Source: Patulibacter sp. SYSU D01012
Lineage (GTDB): Bacteria; Actinomycetota; Thermoleophilia; Solirubrobacterales; Solirubrobacteraceae
Assembly (NCBI RefSeq): GCF_017916475.1
Contig: NZ_JAFMTB010000002.1
Coordinates: 434,001 to 498,000 of the forward strand
DNA length: 64,000 nt
Direction of reading: 5' to 3'
The notes below the pieces were generated by a model that searched no databases, was not told the origin of the DNA, and saw nothing but the letters and a program-made list of their open reading frames with translations. Positions 1-8,235 of this stretch are shown piece by piece. A program made the translations under genes and the position numbers. Each line of letters opens with the position of its first letter. Within the stretch, counting starts at the first letter, position 1.

Positions 1-73
1 AGGAGTGCACGCGCGCCCCGATGCCGGGGTGCTGCTGCGTCCAGTGGACGATGCCTTCGGCGATCTCACGCAT
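1..73 (-). CDS. N-terminal fragment of a possible MBL-fold hydrolase
   Basis: Only the first 24 codons lie in the window; the gene continues beyond base 1. The ATG at 73 opens a frame that reads MREIAEGIVHWTQQHPGIGA. Its 'I-V-H-W-T-x-x-H-P-x-I-G' pattern is like the first strand of some metallo-beta-lactamase-fold proteins of actinobacteria, but the metal-binding HxHxDH motif would lie outside the window, so this is a guess from a short match. It starts 52 bases after the GH65 stop on the same strand and could be the last gene of that operon. Confidence 0.35.
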   Translation of the reverse strand, partial: MREIAEGIVHWTQQHPGIGARVHS

Positions 74-125
74 GCCGTGCGCGTACCCGCCGCGGCGCGC
101 GCGGATTCCGCGTGCGGCGTCCGCC

Positions 126-2498
126 TCAGTCGCCCTCGCCCGTCGTGCGGTGCCGCGGCTCGCGCCCCGGCGGCTGCAGCGGCCGACGCAGCTCGGGCGC
201 CGCGGGGATCGGTCGCCGCTCGGGCCGGCCGGCGCGCACGTCGACCTCCTCCCCCCAGTGGGTGATCCGCACCGAGGCGTCCTCGGGCGCGTCGTCGGCC
301 AGCCGGTACGTCGCCTCGCCCGGGCGCACCTCGACGATCAGGCGCACGCCGCGCCAGGCGATCGGGAAGCGCAGCAGCGGCAGGCGCGGCGGGATCCGCG
401 GGGAGAACGCCAGGCGGTCCCCGTGGTCGCGCAGGCCGCCGAAGCCGTTCATCACGGCCGCGAGGGTGCCCGCCATCGACGCGATGTGCAGGCCGTTGTC
501 GGAGTCCCCGCGCAGGTCGTGCAGGTCGGCCAGGCCGGACTCGGCCAGGTAGTCGTACGCCAGGTCCAGGTGCCCGACCTCGGCCGCGATGACCGCCTGC
601 ACGGCCGCCGACAGCGACGAGTCGCGGACGGTCAGGCCCTCGTAGTAGTCGAAGTTGCGCCGCTTCTGGTCCAGGTCGAACGCGTCGCCGCGGCGGAACA
701 TCGCGAGCACGAGGTCGGCCTGCTTGACGACCTGCTTGCGGTACAGGTCGAAGTAGGGCTGGCTGAGCAGCAGCGGGTAGTCCTCGGGGGCCGTGGCGTC
801 GAAGTCCCAGCGCGCGTGCTGAAGGAAGTCCTGGTCCTGCGGGTGGATGCCCAGGCGCTCGTCGAACGGCACGTGGACGTTGCGCGCGGCGACCCGCCAG
901 GCGGCGATCTCGTCCTCGCGGACCCGCAGCTCGCGGGCCACGTCGGGATGACGCTCGGCCGCCGCGGCGGCCTCGAGCAGGTTCATCTGCGCCATCAGGT
1001 TCGTGTAGACGTTGTCGTCCACGAGCGCCGAGTACTCGTCGGGCCCGGTGACGCCGTCGATGCGGAACGCCCCGTCGGCGCCGTGGTGGCCGAGGCTCAT
1101 CCACAGGCGCGCGGTCTCGGCGAGCAGCTCGACGGCGTGCTCGCGGTCGAAGCGCTCGTCGCCCGTCGCCGCGACGTAGCGCCGCACGGCGTCGGCGATC
1201 GCGGCGTTGATGTGGAACGCGGCGGTGCCGGCCGGCCAGTAGCCCGAGCACTCCTCGCCGTGGATCGTCCGCCACGGGAACGCGGCACCGAGCAGCCCCA
1301 GCTGCCGCGCGCGGTCGCGGGCCTGGTCGAGCGTGTCGTGCCGCCAGCGCAGCGCGTCGCGCACGAGCTCGGGCCGCGAGTACGTCAGCACGGGCAGGAC
1401 GTACGCCTCCGTGTCCCAGAACGCGTGGCCGTCGTAGCCGTTGCCCGTCAGGCCCTTCGCCGCGATCGGCTGCGTCTCGGCGCGCGCCGCGGCCTGGAAG
1501 AGCTGGAAGAGGGCGAAGCGGATCGCCTGCTGCAGCTCGTCGTCGCCCTGCAGCTCGACGTCGGCGACCTCCCAGTAGCGGTCGAGGATGCGGCGCTGCG
1601 CGGCGACGAGGCCGTCGAAGCCCTCGGCGAGCGCGTTCTCCAGGCTCGCGTCGACCTGGTCGCGCAGCCACTCCACGGACTGCTGCGAGGACCAGTGGTA
1701 CGCGAGCACCTTCGTCAGCCGCAGCGGCTCGCCCGGCTCGAGGCGGGCCGAGATCGTCACGCGCCCCAGGTCGTCGTCGATCTGGGTCAGCGACGTCGGG
1801 TGGTCGTGGACCTCGAGCACGTGGTCCATGCCGGCGGCCATCGCCAGGCCGCTGTTGCGCGTCCGGTGCGCGAGCACCACCCGCATGTCGTTCTTCGTCG
1901 CCAGGCAGCCCTCGAGCGCCGACTCCAGCTCGGCGGCCGAGCGCGGGTCGTTGCGGGCCCGCGGCTGGCGCTGGTTGGCGAGCAGGCTCGACTGCAGCGC
2001 CACGCGCACCGGCTCGTCGCCCTCCACCTCGACCTCGTACTGGATCGCCGCGACGCTCCGCTGCTCGAACGACACGAGCCGGCGGGTGCGGACGACGACG
2101 GTGCGCCCCGCCTGCGAGGTCCAGCGCATCGTCCGCTCGAGGACGCCGGTGCGGAAGTCCAGGTGGCGCTCGTGGCGCTCGAGCCGGCCGCGGTGCACGT
2201 CGAGCGGCTCGTCGTCGACGAGCAGCCGGATGATCTTGCCGTCCGTGACCGAGACGACCGCCTGGCCGTCCTCGGGGAACCCGTAGCCCTTCTCGCCGTA
2301 GCTCAGCGGGTAGGACTCGTAGAAGCCGTTGAGGTACGTGCCGCCGGTGCCGCGCGGCTCGCCCTCGTCGAGGTTGCCGCGCAGGCCCAGGTGGCCGTTC
2401 GTGAGGGCGAACAGCGACTCCGTGCGCCCGAGCGCCTCGATGTCGAGGCCGCGCTCGCGCACGGCCCAGGGCTCGACGGCCAGCCGCTCGACGCTCAT
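126..2498 (-). CDS. Glycoside hydrolase family 65 disaccharide phosphorylase
   Basis: This 790-residue protein has the architecture of GH65 inverting phosphorylases (maltose, trehalose, kojibiose and related), which split an alpha-glucoside with phosphate into beta-glucose 1-phosphate and a sugar. The family signature GVTGPDEY is present, with the catalytic acid at about Glu488, followed by VDDNVYTN. A KQADL motif near residue 590 matches the phosphate/acceptor region, and the N-terminal beta-sandwich has the usual LRGNLDEGEP pattern. The ATG at 2498 overlaps the TGA of the upstream HAD gene (ATGA), so the two are translationally coupled. That partner is a beta-phosphoglucomutase type and would convert the beta-glucose 1-phosphate to glucose 6-phosphate. 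Which disaccharide is used cannot be told from the sequence. The proteins act in the cytoplasm because neither has a signal peptide. Confidence 0.9.
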   Translation of the reverse strand: MSVERLAVEPWAVRERGLDIEALGRTESLFALTNGHLGLRGNLDEGEPRGTGGTYLNGFYESYPLSYGEKGYGFPEDGQAVVSVTDGKIIRLLVDDEPLDVHRGRLERHERHLDFRTGVLERTMRWTSQAGRTVVVRTRRLVSFEQRSVAAIQYEVEVEGDEPVRVALQSSLLANQRQPRARNDPRSAAELESALEGCLATKNDMRVVLAHRTRNSGLAMAAGMDHVLEVHDHPTSLTQIDDDLGRVTISARLEPGEPLRLTKVLAYHWSSQQSVEWLRDQVDASLENALAEGFDGLVAAQRRILDRYWEVADVELQGDDELQQAIRFALFQLFQAAARAETQPIAAKGLTGNGYDGHAFWDTEAYVLPVLTYSRPELVRDALRWRHDTLDQARDRARQLGLLGAAFPWRTIHGEECSGYWPAGTAAFHINAAIADAVRRYVAATGDERFDREHAVELLAETARLWMSLGHHGADGAFRIDGVTGPDEYSALVDDNVYTNLMAQMNLLEAAAAAERHPDVARELRVREDEIAAWRVAARNVHVPFDERLGIHPQDQDFLQHARWDFDATAPEDYPLLLSQPYFDLYRKQVVKQADLVLAMFRRGDAFDLDQKRRNFDYYEGLTVRDSSLSAAVQAVIAAEVGHLDLAYDYLAESGLADLHDLRGDSDNGLHIASMAGTLAAVMNGFGGLRDHGDRLAFSPRIPPRLPLLRFPIAWRGVRLIVEVRPGEATYRLADDAPEDASVRITHWGEEVDVRAGRPERRPIPAAPELRRPLQPPGREPRHRTTGEGD

Positions 2499-3235
2499 GC
2501 GACGAGCTCCTGCAGGTCGGCCACGACGCGCCCGGCGCCGTGGGCGCGCAGCGCGTCGGCCTGTCCCACGCGGTCGACGCCGACGACCAGGCCGAACCCC
2601 CCGGCGCGCCCGGCCTGCACGCCCGCGAGCGCGTCCTCGAAGACGGCGGCCGCGGCCGGCTCGACCCCCAGGTCGGCGGCGGCGGCGAGGAAGGCGTCGG
2701 GCGCCGGCTTCCCGCGCAGCCCCCGGTCGGTCAGGGCGGTGCCGTCGACGACGGCCGCGAAGCGGTCGAGGATGCCGCCCGCGTCGAGGATCCGGCGGCA
2801 GTTCGCGCTCGACGACACGACGCCGCACGGGACGCCGTCCGCGCGCAGCGCGTCGAGCAGCGCCACCGACCCCGGGTACACCTGCACGCCGCCCTCGTCG
2901 ATCAGGCGGCCGACCAGCGCGTTCTTCCGGGTGCCGACGCCGTGGACGGTGTCGGCGTCGGGCGCGTCGTCCGGCGTGCCCTCGGGCAGGTGGATCCCGC
3001 GGGAGGCGAGGAAGTTCCGCACCCCGTCCTCGCGCGGCAGGCCGTCGACGTGCGCGTCGTAGTCCGCGCGCGCGTCGAACGGCCGGTGGTCCTCGCCGGG
3101 CGCGTCCGGGCGCGCGGCGAGCAGCGCGTCGAAGGTCTCCTTCCACGCCCGGGCGTGCACCCGGGCGGTGTCCGTCAGCACCCCGTCCATGTCGAAGAGG
3201 CAGGCGCGGATCTCGGCGGGCAGGCGCGTCGGCAC
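2495..3235 (-). CDS. pgmB: HAD-superfamily beta-phosphoglucomutase
   Basis: About 246 residues. The nucleophile motif FDMDGVLTDTA lies near the N-terminus, followed by HARAWKETF (cap entry), VSSSANCRRIL (motif II), GKPAPDAF (motif III lysine) and FEDALAGVQAG (motif IV), which is the order expected for HAD phosphatases of the beta-phosphoglucomutase branch. The likely reaction is beta-glucose 1-phosphate to glucose 6-phosphate, feeding on the product of the GH65 gene that overlaps its stop codon. The reading frame stays open to 3409, but the extra N-terminal part is arginine-rich and unlike the family, so the GTG at 3235 is preferred; GTG at 3253 is an alternative and neither has a clear ribosome binding site. 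It is divergent from the hugZ-like gene. Confidence 0.82.
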   Translation of the reverse strand: MPTRLPAEIRACLFDMDGVLTDTARVHARAWKETFDALLAARPDAPGEDHRPFDARADYDAHVDGLPREDGVRNFLASRGIHLPEGTPDDAPDADTVHGVGTRKNALVGRLIDEGGVQVYPGSVALLDALRADGVPCGVVSSSANCRRILDAGGILDRFAAVVDGTALTDRGLRGKPAPDAFLAAAADLGVEPAAAAVFEDALAGVQAGRAGGFGLVVGVDRVGQADALRAHGAGRVVADLQELVA

Positions 3236-3393
3236 GCCGGGAGCCTCGCACACGCCGGGGTCGGGACCCGCGCCTGCACGTCGGCGCCCCGAGCGGACGC
3301 CGGACGGTCGCCGGGGGGCGGGGCGCGCCGTCCGGGCGCGTCGGCGCGCATCGGGCGCGGTCGGATGCCCGTCCGTGTACCGGGTCGACGAGG

Positions 3394-3421
3394 TAGGGTG
3401 CCCTATCATTTAGGCATGCCT
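3394..3421 (+). promoter_or_regulatory. Twin palindromes over a leaderless -10 (putative iron/heme operator)
   Basis: TAGGGTGCCCTA (3394-3405) and AGGCATGCCT (3412-3421) are two close perfect inverted repeats. The first overlaps a -10-like hexamer TATCAT (3404-3409), and the second contains the ATG at 3416. Six bases separate the hexamer from the start codon, so the mRNA is predicted to be leaderless. The AGG/CCT halves recall DtxR/IdeR sites, but the spacing does not match the 19-base IdeR consensus. A repressor here would block both polymerase and the start codon. Confidence 0.4.
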
Positions 3422-4237
3422 GAAACCGCCGCGCCGTCCCGCGAGTACGACCACGACGTCCCGGGCGGCGGCCCGTCCGTCCCGCCCCCGCTCACCGACG
3501 TCGAGGACGCGGCCCGCCGCTCACCCGCCGAGGAGGCGCGGACGATCATGTCCGCGACCACGATCGGCACCCTGGCGACGCTGTCCGAGGACGGCAGCCC
3601 CTGGGCCTCCGTCGTGGCGTTCGGCCTGCTCGTCGACGGCTCCCCGGTCCTCGCGCTCTCGCGCCTGGCCGAGCACGGACGCAACGCCGCCGCCGAGCAG
3701 CGCGCGTCGATCGCCGTCTCGGGCCCGGTCATCGGCGATCCGCTCGACTCCGCGCGCGTGACCCTGGCGGGCCGCCTGGTCAAGCCCGCCACGGCGACGG
3801 AGGTCGCCGCGGCGCGCGCGGCGTACGTCGCGGCCGTGCCGGCCGCCCCGGCGTTCATCGACTTCACCGACTTCACGACCTGGGTGCTGAAGGTCGAGCG
3901 CGTGCGCTGGGTGGGCGGCTACGGCCGGATGGGCTCGACGACGGCCGAGGAGTACGCCCTGGCCGCGCCCGACCCCGTGGCGGCCAACGTCCCGCGCGCC
4001 GTCGAGCACCTCAACGACGACCACGCGGACGCGCTGCTCGACATGGCGCGCAACCTCGGCGGGCACCCCGACGCGACGCACGCCCACTGCACGAGCGCCG
4101 ACCGCTACGGCCTCGACCTCGTCGTCAAGACGCCGCGCGGCACGACGATCAGCCGCCTGGGCTTCGCGCAGCCCATCACCGAGCCGCACGGCCTGCGCTC
4201 GGCGACCGTCGAGCTGGCGCGCCGCGCCCGCGCCTGA
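3416..4237 (+). CDS. HugZ-like flavin/heme-binding split-barrel protein with DUF2470 domain
   Basis: 273 residues. Residues about 38-165 form a pyridoxamine 5'-phosphate oxidase-type split barrel (TIGTLATLSEDGSPWASVV, then a hydrophobic strand and a GRLVKP segment). Residues about 190-268 form a DUF2470 domain that begins VPRAVEHLNDDHADALLDMA. This two-domain order is that of HugZ/HutZ-type heme-degrading proteins and of chloroplast homologues. The role in heme breakdown is inferred from this architecture and from the efeUOB iron importer that starts 188 bases downstream on the same strand. The ATG at 3416 is chosen because a TATCAT -10 sits exactly six bases upstream. Some proteins of this type bind flavin or heme without degrading it, so the enzymatic role is open. 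Confidence 0.78.
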   Translation: MPETAAPSREYDHDVPGGGPSVPPPLTDVEDAARRSPAEEARTIMSATTIGTLATLSEDGSPWASVVAFGLLVDGSPVLALSRLAEHGRNAAAEQRASIAVSGPVIGDPLDSARVTLAGRLVKPATATEVAAARAAYVAAVPAAPAFIDFTDFTTWVLKVERVRWVGGYGRMGSTTAEEYALAAPDPVAANVPRAVEHLNDDHADALLDMARNLGGHPDATHAHCTSADRYGLDLVVKTPRGTTISRLGFAQPITEPHGLRSATVELARRARA

Positions 4238-4348
4238 CCGCCCCGGCCGGCCGCGCGGCCCCGCGCCGCGCGGCCGTCGCCGCCGCCCGCGGCCGAACGC
4301 CGTTCCCCGCCGCCGCCCGCCGGACGCCGTAAGCGGCAACGCGCCAGG

Positions 4349-4382
4349 CCGGGGCCGCCAACCGGCCCCGGTGGTACCTTTT
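4349..4382 (+). terminator. Intrinsic terminator after the hugZ-like gene (or efe attenuator)
   Basis: A perfect 9-base-pair stem CCGGGGCCG/CGGCCCCGG with the loop CCAAC (4349-4371) is followed eight bases later by TTTT (4379-4382), a rare T-run in this GC-rich DNA. It lies 112 bases after the hugZ-like stop and 44 bases before the efeU start, so it could end the first transcript or attenuate read-through into efeUOB. Confidence 0.6.
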
Positions 4383-4425
4383 CGGCCGCCCTTAGAAGGG
4401 CACCCGAACCCCGTTCGCTGCCCCG

Positions 4426-5307
4426 ATGACCGCCCTCGCCGCCCTGCCCACCGTCCAGTTCGTGATCGGCCTGCGCGAGGGCGTGGAGGCGTCGCTCATC
4501 GTGGGCATCGTCGCCGCCTTCCTCGTGCAGGAGGGCCGCCGCGACGCGCTGCGCCACATGTGGATCGGCGTCGGCGCCGCGATCGCCGTCTGCGTCGGCG
4601 TGGCCGCCGCGCTGCAGATCCTCGACGAGGCGCTCCCCCAGCGGCAGCAGGAGGCCCTCGAGACCGTCGTCGCCGCGATCGCCGTCGTCATGGTCACCGG
4701 CATGATCGTGTGGATGCGCGAGAACGCCCGCACGATGGGCCGGGACCTGCGCGCATCCGCCGCGACCGCCCTCGCCGCCGGGTCCGCGTGGGGCCTGATC
4801 GCCATGGCGTTCCTCGCCGTCCTGCGCGAGGGCATCGAGACGGCGTTCTTCCTGCTCGCCACGTTCCAGTCGGAGTCGACGCAGATCTCCACGCTCAGCG
4901 CCTCGATCGGCGCGGTGCTGGGCGTCGCGATCGCCGTGCTCATCGGCTGGGGCATCTACCGCGGCGGGGTCCGGCTGAACCTGTCGCGGTTCTTCCGCGT
5001 CACGGCCGTCTTCCTGGTGATCATCGCCGCCGGCCTGGTCGCCGGCGCCTTCCACACCGGGCACGAGGCCGGCTGGGTCAACTTCGGGCAGGGTCAGGCG
5101 TTCGACCTGACGTGGCTCGTGCGGCCCGAGGCCGACTCCGTCGTCTCCGGCCTGCTCACCGGCCTGCTCGGCCTGCAGCCGTACCCCCGCCACGTCGAGG
5201 TGATCGGCTGGCTCGCGTACGCGGTGCCGATGCTGCTCTTCGTCCTGTGGCCCGCGGGGCGCCCGCGCGCCGCCGCCGCCACCTCCGAGACCGAGGTCCC
5301 CGCATGA
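4426..5307 (+). CDS. efeU: Iron permease EfeU (FTR1 family)
   Basis: 293 residues with about seven hydrophobic segments. The two hallmark REGxE iron-binding motifs of the FTR1/EfeU permeases are present, LREGVEASLIVG near residue 20 and LREGIETAFFL near residue 135, in two pseudo-repeated halves. The protein moves iron through the cytoplasmic membrane after oxidation by the partner peroxidase. It is the first gene of efeU-efeO-efeB; its TGA overlaps the efeO ATG (ATGA). No clear promoter is visible in the 44 bases between the upstream hairpin and the ATG at 4426. Confidence 0.93.
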   Translation: MTALAALPTVQFVIGLREGVEASLIVGIVAAFLVQEGRRDALRHMWIGVGAAIAVCVGVAAALQILDEALPQRQQEALETVVAAIAVVMVTGMIVWMRENARTMGRDLRASAATALAAGSAWGLIAMAFLAVLREGIETAFFLLATFQSESTQISTLSASIGAVLGVAIAVLIGWGIYRGGVRLNLSRFFRVTAVFLVIIAAGLVAGAFHTGHEAGWVNFGQGQAFDLTWLVRPEADSVVSGLLTGLLGLQPYPRHVEVIGWLAYAVPMLLFVLWPAGRPRAAAATSETEVPA

Positions 5308-6461
5308 CCCCCACGCCGCGCCCCGGCGTCCGCACGCTCGCCCTCGCCGCCGCGGCGGTCGCCACCCTCGGCCTGGCCGCCTGCGGCGGGGACGACGACG
5401 GCGGTGCCGGCGGCGGCACGACGCTGAAGGTCGAGCTGACCGACGCGGGCTGCACGCCGACGACGCTGAAGGCGCCCGCCGGCAAGGTCGTCCTCGAGGC
5501 GTCGAACCCCGGGACGTCGAAGACGACCGAGGTCGAGCTGAAGAACCGCGACGGCATCATCCTGGGCGAGCGCGAGAACCTCACCCCCGGCCTGTCCGGC
5601 GACTTCTCGCTCAAGCTCGACCCGGGCGAGTACGTCGTGTACTGCGCCGTCCCCGGCGACACGGCCCGCAAGCCCGGCAAGCTCGTCGTGACGGGCGCCC
5701 CGGCGAAGAAGGGCCCGACGGACCCGGCGCTCACGAAGGCCGTCCGGCAGTACAACGCGTACGTCCAGGCGCAGTCCGACGAGCTCGTCAAGCGCACGAA
5801 CCGCTTCGCTGCCGCCCTGCGCGCCGGCGACCTGCAGCGCGCCAAGGACCTGTTCGGTCCCGCCCGCCTGCCGTACGAGCGGATCGAGCCGGTGGCCGAG
5901 AGCTTCGGCGACCTCGACCCGAAGATCGACGCCCGCGTCAACGACGTCGGCGAGGGCGACGAGTGGACCGGCTTCCACCGCATCGAGCAGATCCTGTGGA
6001 AGGACGGCACGACGAAGGGCACGCGGAAGTACGCGGACCAGCTCGTCGCGGACGTCGGCACCCTCGACGGCAAGATCCGCGACATCGACCTGCAGGCCGC
6101 CCAGCTGGCCAACGGCGCGGTCGAGCTGCTCAACGAGGTCTCCGCCGGCAAGATCACCGGCGAGGAGGACCGCTACTCGCACACCGACCTCTCCGACTTC
6201 CAGGGCAACCTGGAGGGCTCGCGCAAGGCGTTCGAGCTGCTGAAGCCGGCGCTCCGGGCGCGCAAGCAGCAGGCCCTGATCGACGAGATCGAGCCGCGCT
6301 TCGCCGACGTCCAGAAGGGCCTGGACGCCTACCGGCGCGACACGCCCCTGGGCTTCGCGCTCTACGACGAGCTGACGGCGAAGGACCGCCGCACGTTCGC
6401 CGCCCAGATCAACGCGCTCGCCGACCCGCTGTCGCTCGTGGCCGGCAAGGTGCTGGAGTAG
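5304..6461 (+). CDS. efeO: Iron uptake lipoprotein EfeO (cupredoxin plus M75 domain)
   Basis: 385 residues. An N-terminal signal peptide ends with the lipobox LAAC at about Cys24, so the protein should be anchored outside the membrane. Residues about 36-135 form a small cupredoxin-like domain, with the segment YVVYCAVPGD near its end. Residues about 150-385 form the imelysin/M75 domain with its HxxE iron-binding motif (FHRIEQILW) and a long helical C-terminus. EfeO binds iron and passes it to EfeU. It is translationally coupled to efeU and followed 13 bases later by efeB, the normal EfeUOB order. Confidence 0.93.
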   Translation: MTPTPRPGVRTLALAAAAVATLGLAACGGDDDGGAGGGTTLKVELTDAGCTPTTLKAPAGKVVLEASNPGTSKTTEVELKNRDGIILGERENLTPGLSGDFSLKLDPGEYVVYCAVPGDTARKPGKLVVTGAPAKKGPTDPALTKAVRQYNAYVQAQSDELVKRTNRFAAALRAGDLQRAKDLFGPARLPYERIEPVAESFGDLDPKIDARVNDVGEGDEWTGFHRIEQILWKDGTTKGTRKYADQLVADVGTLDGKIRDIDLQAAQLANGAVELLNEVSAGKITGEEDRYSHTDLSDFQGNLEGSRKAFELLKPALRARKQQALIDEIEPRFADVQKGLDAYRRDTPLGFALYDELTAKDRRTFAAQINALADPLSLVAGKVLE

Positions 6462-6474
6462 GACCGGAGGCACC

Positions 6475-7785
6475 GTGGACGGGGACCGGGAGCAGCGCAC
6501 GCACGACGAGGAGCACGGCGCGGAGGAGCGCGGACGCCGCGGCATGACGCGGCGCCGCGCCCTGCTGGCCGGCGGCGGCCTGCTCGGCCTGGCCGCGGCC
6601 GGCGGCGGCGGCTACGCGGCCGGCACCGCGCGCGCCGACGACCCGGCGGCCGGGGTGGCCGACGCCGTCCCGTTCCACGGCCCGCACCAGGCGGGCATCG
6701 CCACGCCGGCCCAGGACCGCCTGGTCTTCGGCGCGTTCGACCTGACCGTCGACCGCGCGGCCGACCTGCAGGAGCTGCTGCGCGAGTGGACGCGGGCGGC
6801 CGAGCTCATGACCGCCGGCCGGCCGACGGGCAGCCTGGGCCACGACCCGAACCTGCCGCCGGACGACACCGGCGAGGCCGCCGGCCTGCCGCCCGCGCGC
6901 CTGACGATCACCTTCGGCTTCGGCCCCGACCTGTTCGAGCGCGGCGGCGAGGACCGCCTGGGCCTGCGCGCCCGGCGGCCGTCCGCGCTGCGGCCCCTCC
7001 CCGACCTGCCGGGCGACCACCTCGAGGCCGCCCGCAGCGGCGGCGACCTGTGCGTGCAGGCGTGCTCGAACGACCCGCAGGTGGCCTTCCACGCCGTCCG
7101 CAACCTGGCGCGCATCGGCTCGGGCCACGTCGCGCTGCGCTGGATGCAGCTCGGGTTCGGCCGCACGTCGTCGACCAGCCGCACCCAGGCGACGCCGCGC
7201 AACCTCTTCGGCTTCAAGGACGGCACGAACAACCTGCGGGCCGAGGACACGGCGGGCATGGACCGCTTCGTGTGGGTGGGCGCCGAGGAGCCGCAGCGCT
7301 GGTTCCGCGGCGGCACCTACCTCGTCGCCCGCCGGATCCGGATGCTCATCGAGACGTGGGACCGCGACCGCCTGAGCGACCAGGAGGCGGTCTTCGGCCG
7401 GACGAAGGCCTCGGGCGCGCCGCTGACGGGCACCGACGAGTTCGACCGCGTCGACCTGGCGATGAAGGGCAGCGACGGCGTCACGGTGATCCCGCCCGAC
7501 GCCCACATCCGCCTGGCGTCCCCCGAGGTCCACGGCGGCATGAAGATCCTCCGCCGCGGCTACTCCTACACGGACGGCATCGATCCCCGCACCGGCAACC
7601 TCGACGCCGGGCTGTTCTTCGTCGCGTTCCAGCAGGACCCCGAGAAGCAGTTCGTGGCGCTCCAGCGCAAGCTCGGCGTCGGCGACGCCCTCAACGAGTA
7701 CATCCGGCACACGGGCTCCGCCCTGTTCGCCGTGCCGCCCGGCATCCGCCGCGGCGGCTTCGTCGGCGAGGGGCTCTTCCGCTAG
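6475..7785 (+). CDS. efeB: Tat-exported DyP-type heme peroxidase EfeB
   Basis: 436 residues from the GTG at 6475, which is preceded by GGAGG at the right distance; an ATG at 6544 would still keep the Tat signal. A twin-arginine signal (TRRRALLAGG, then a hydrophobic stretch) starts at about residue 24, so the folded heme protein is exported. The DyP motif appears as FKDGTNN (GxxDG type), and the proximal heme histidine is in HIRLA, followed by the conserved arginine in ILRRGYSY. In the EfeUOB system this peroxidase oxidises ferrous iron for uptake by EfeU. The gene overlaps the convergent small membrane protein gene by four bases at its end. Confidence 0.93.
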   Translation: MDGDREQRTHDEEHGAEERGRRGMTRRRALLAGGGLLGLAAAGGGGYAAGTARADDPAAGVADAVPFHGPHQAGIATPAQDRLVFGAFDLTVDRAADLQELLREWTRAAELMTAGRPTGSLGHDPNLPPDDTGEAAGLPPARLTITFGFGPDLFERGGEDRLGLRARRPSALRPLPDLPGDHLEAARSGGDLCVQACSNDPQVAFHAVRNLARIGSGHVALRWMQLGFGRTSSTSRTQATPRNLFGFKDGTNNLRAEDTAGMDRFVWVGAEEPQRWFRGGTYLVARRIRMLIETWDRDRLSDQEAVFGRTKASGAPLTGTDEFDRVDLAMKGSDGVTVIPPDAHIRLASPEVHGGMKILRRGYSYTDGIDPRTGNLDAGLFFVAFQQDPEKQFVALQRKLGVGDALNEYIRHTGSALFAVPPGIRRGGFVGEGLFR

Positions 7786-8141
7786 TCCCCGGGCGGGCGG
7801 GGCACGGCCCACGGGCCGCCGGGCTCGGCGCCGCGCCGCGCGTCCTCGCGCGCCAGCCACCGGCCCGTCGCCCAGCGCGTCGCGCGCCAGAGCAGGGGCG
7901 TCAGCACGGCGCCGAGCGCCGCCAGGCCCGCGTGCCCCACGGCCGCGGACGGGTCGCCCGTGGCGGCGGCCCGGACCGCGAGCACCGCCGCCACCCCGGT
8001 CTGGATCGCCCAGGCGGCGCCCAGGCTGGCCACGACCGCCACGCCCAGCAGCCCCCAGCCCGCCCGCGGCCGCGGCAGGCCGCGCGGCAGCGGCACGCGG
8101 CCGCGCGCCGCGAAGACGTCCGGGAGCCGCCGACCACGCAC
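7782..8141 (-). CDS. Small two-helix membrane protein of unknown function
   Basis: 119 residues. Two hydrophobic stretches, about residues 27-55 (GLLGVAVVASLGAAW) and 67-85 (GLAALGAVLTPLLW), suggest two membrane helices with an arginine-rich cytoplasmic C-terminus. I do not recognise a family. The GTG at 8141 is chosen over the longer open frame to 8216 because a TACGCT hexamer stands seven bases upstream, the same leaderless layout as at neighbouring genes. It is divergent from the aminotransferase and convergent with efeB, so its partner is unclear. Confidence 0.5.
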   Translation of the reverse strand: MRGRRLPDVFAARGRVPLPRGLPRPRAGWGLLGVAVVASLGAAWAIQTGVAAVLAVRAAATGDPSAAVGHAGLAALGAVLTPLLWRATRWATGRWLAREDARRGAEPGGPWAVPRPPGD

Positions 8142-8148
8142 GCCGCCC

Positions 8149-8154
8149 AGCGTA
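8149..8154 (-). promoter_or_regulatory. Leaderless-type -10 for the small membrane protein
   Basis: TACGCT (TANNNT type) on the minus strand, seven bases before the GTG at 8141. No good -35 is visible. Confidence 0.4.
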
Positions 8155-8223
8155 GTGCGCGGGCACGCGCGGCGGCCGTTGCACGGGCCAAGCACCGGCG
8201 CGCGCGTGTGCGCCACGTCCCAC

Positions 8224-8229
8224 TATCCT
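8224..8229 (+). promoter_or_regulatory. Leaderless-type -10 for the aminotransferase
   Basis: TATCCT exactly six bases before the ATG at 8236; transcription would start at or next to the start codon. There is no Shine-Dalgarno sequence in the gap that could serve instead (only GGGGCG abutting the ATG). Confidence 0.5.
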
Positions 8230-8235
8230 GGGGCG

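Noticed and set aside
21-3062. Very long open frames opposite or across known genes (for example 21-3062 plus, 48030-51653 plus, the extended frame 48291-53231 minus)
   Set aside because: They are Arg/Ala/Gly-rich shadows caused by high G+C in the third codon position; the real genes in other frames carry clear family motifs.
3236-3409. 58-residue N-terminal extension of the HAD phosphomutase
   Set aside because: Composition is Arg/Pro-rich with no family match and it runs into the divergent promoter of the HugZ-like gene.
3394-3421. True IdeR/DtxR box
   Set aside because: Half-site words are similar but their spacing does not fit the 19-base consensus, so it is listed only as an unnamed operator.
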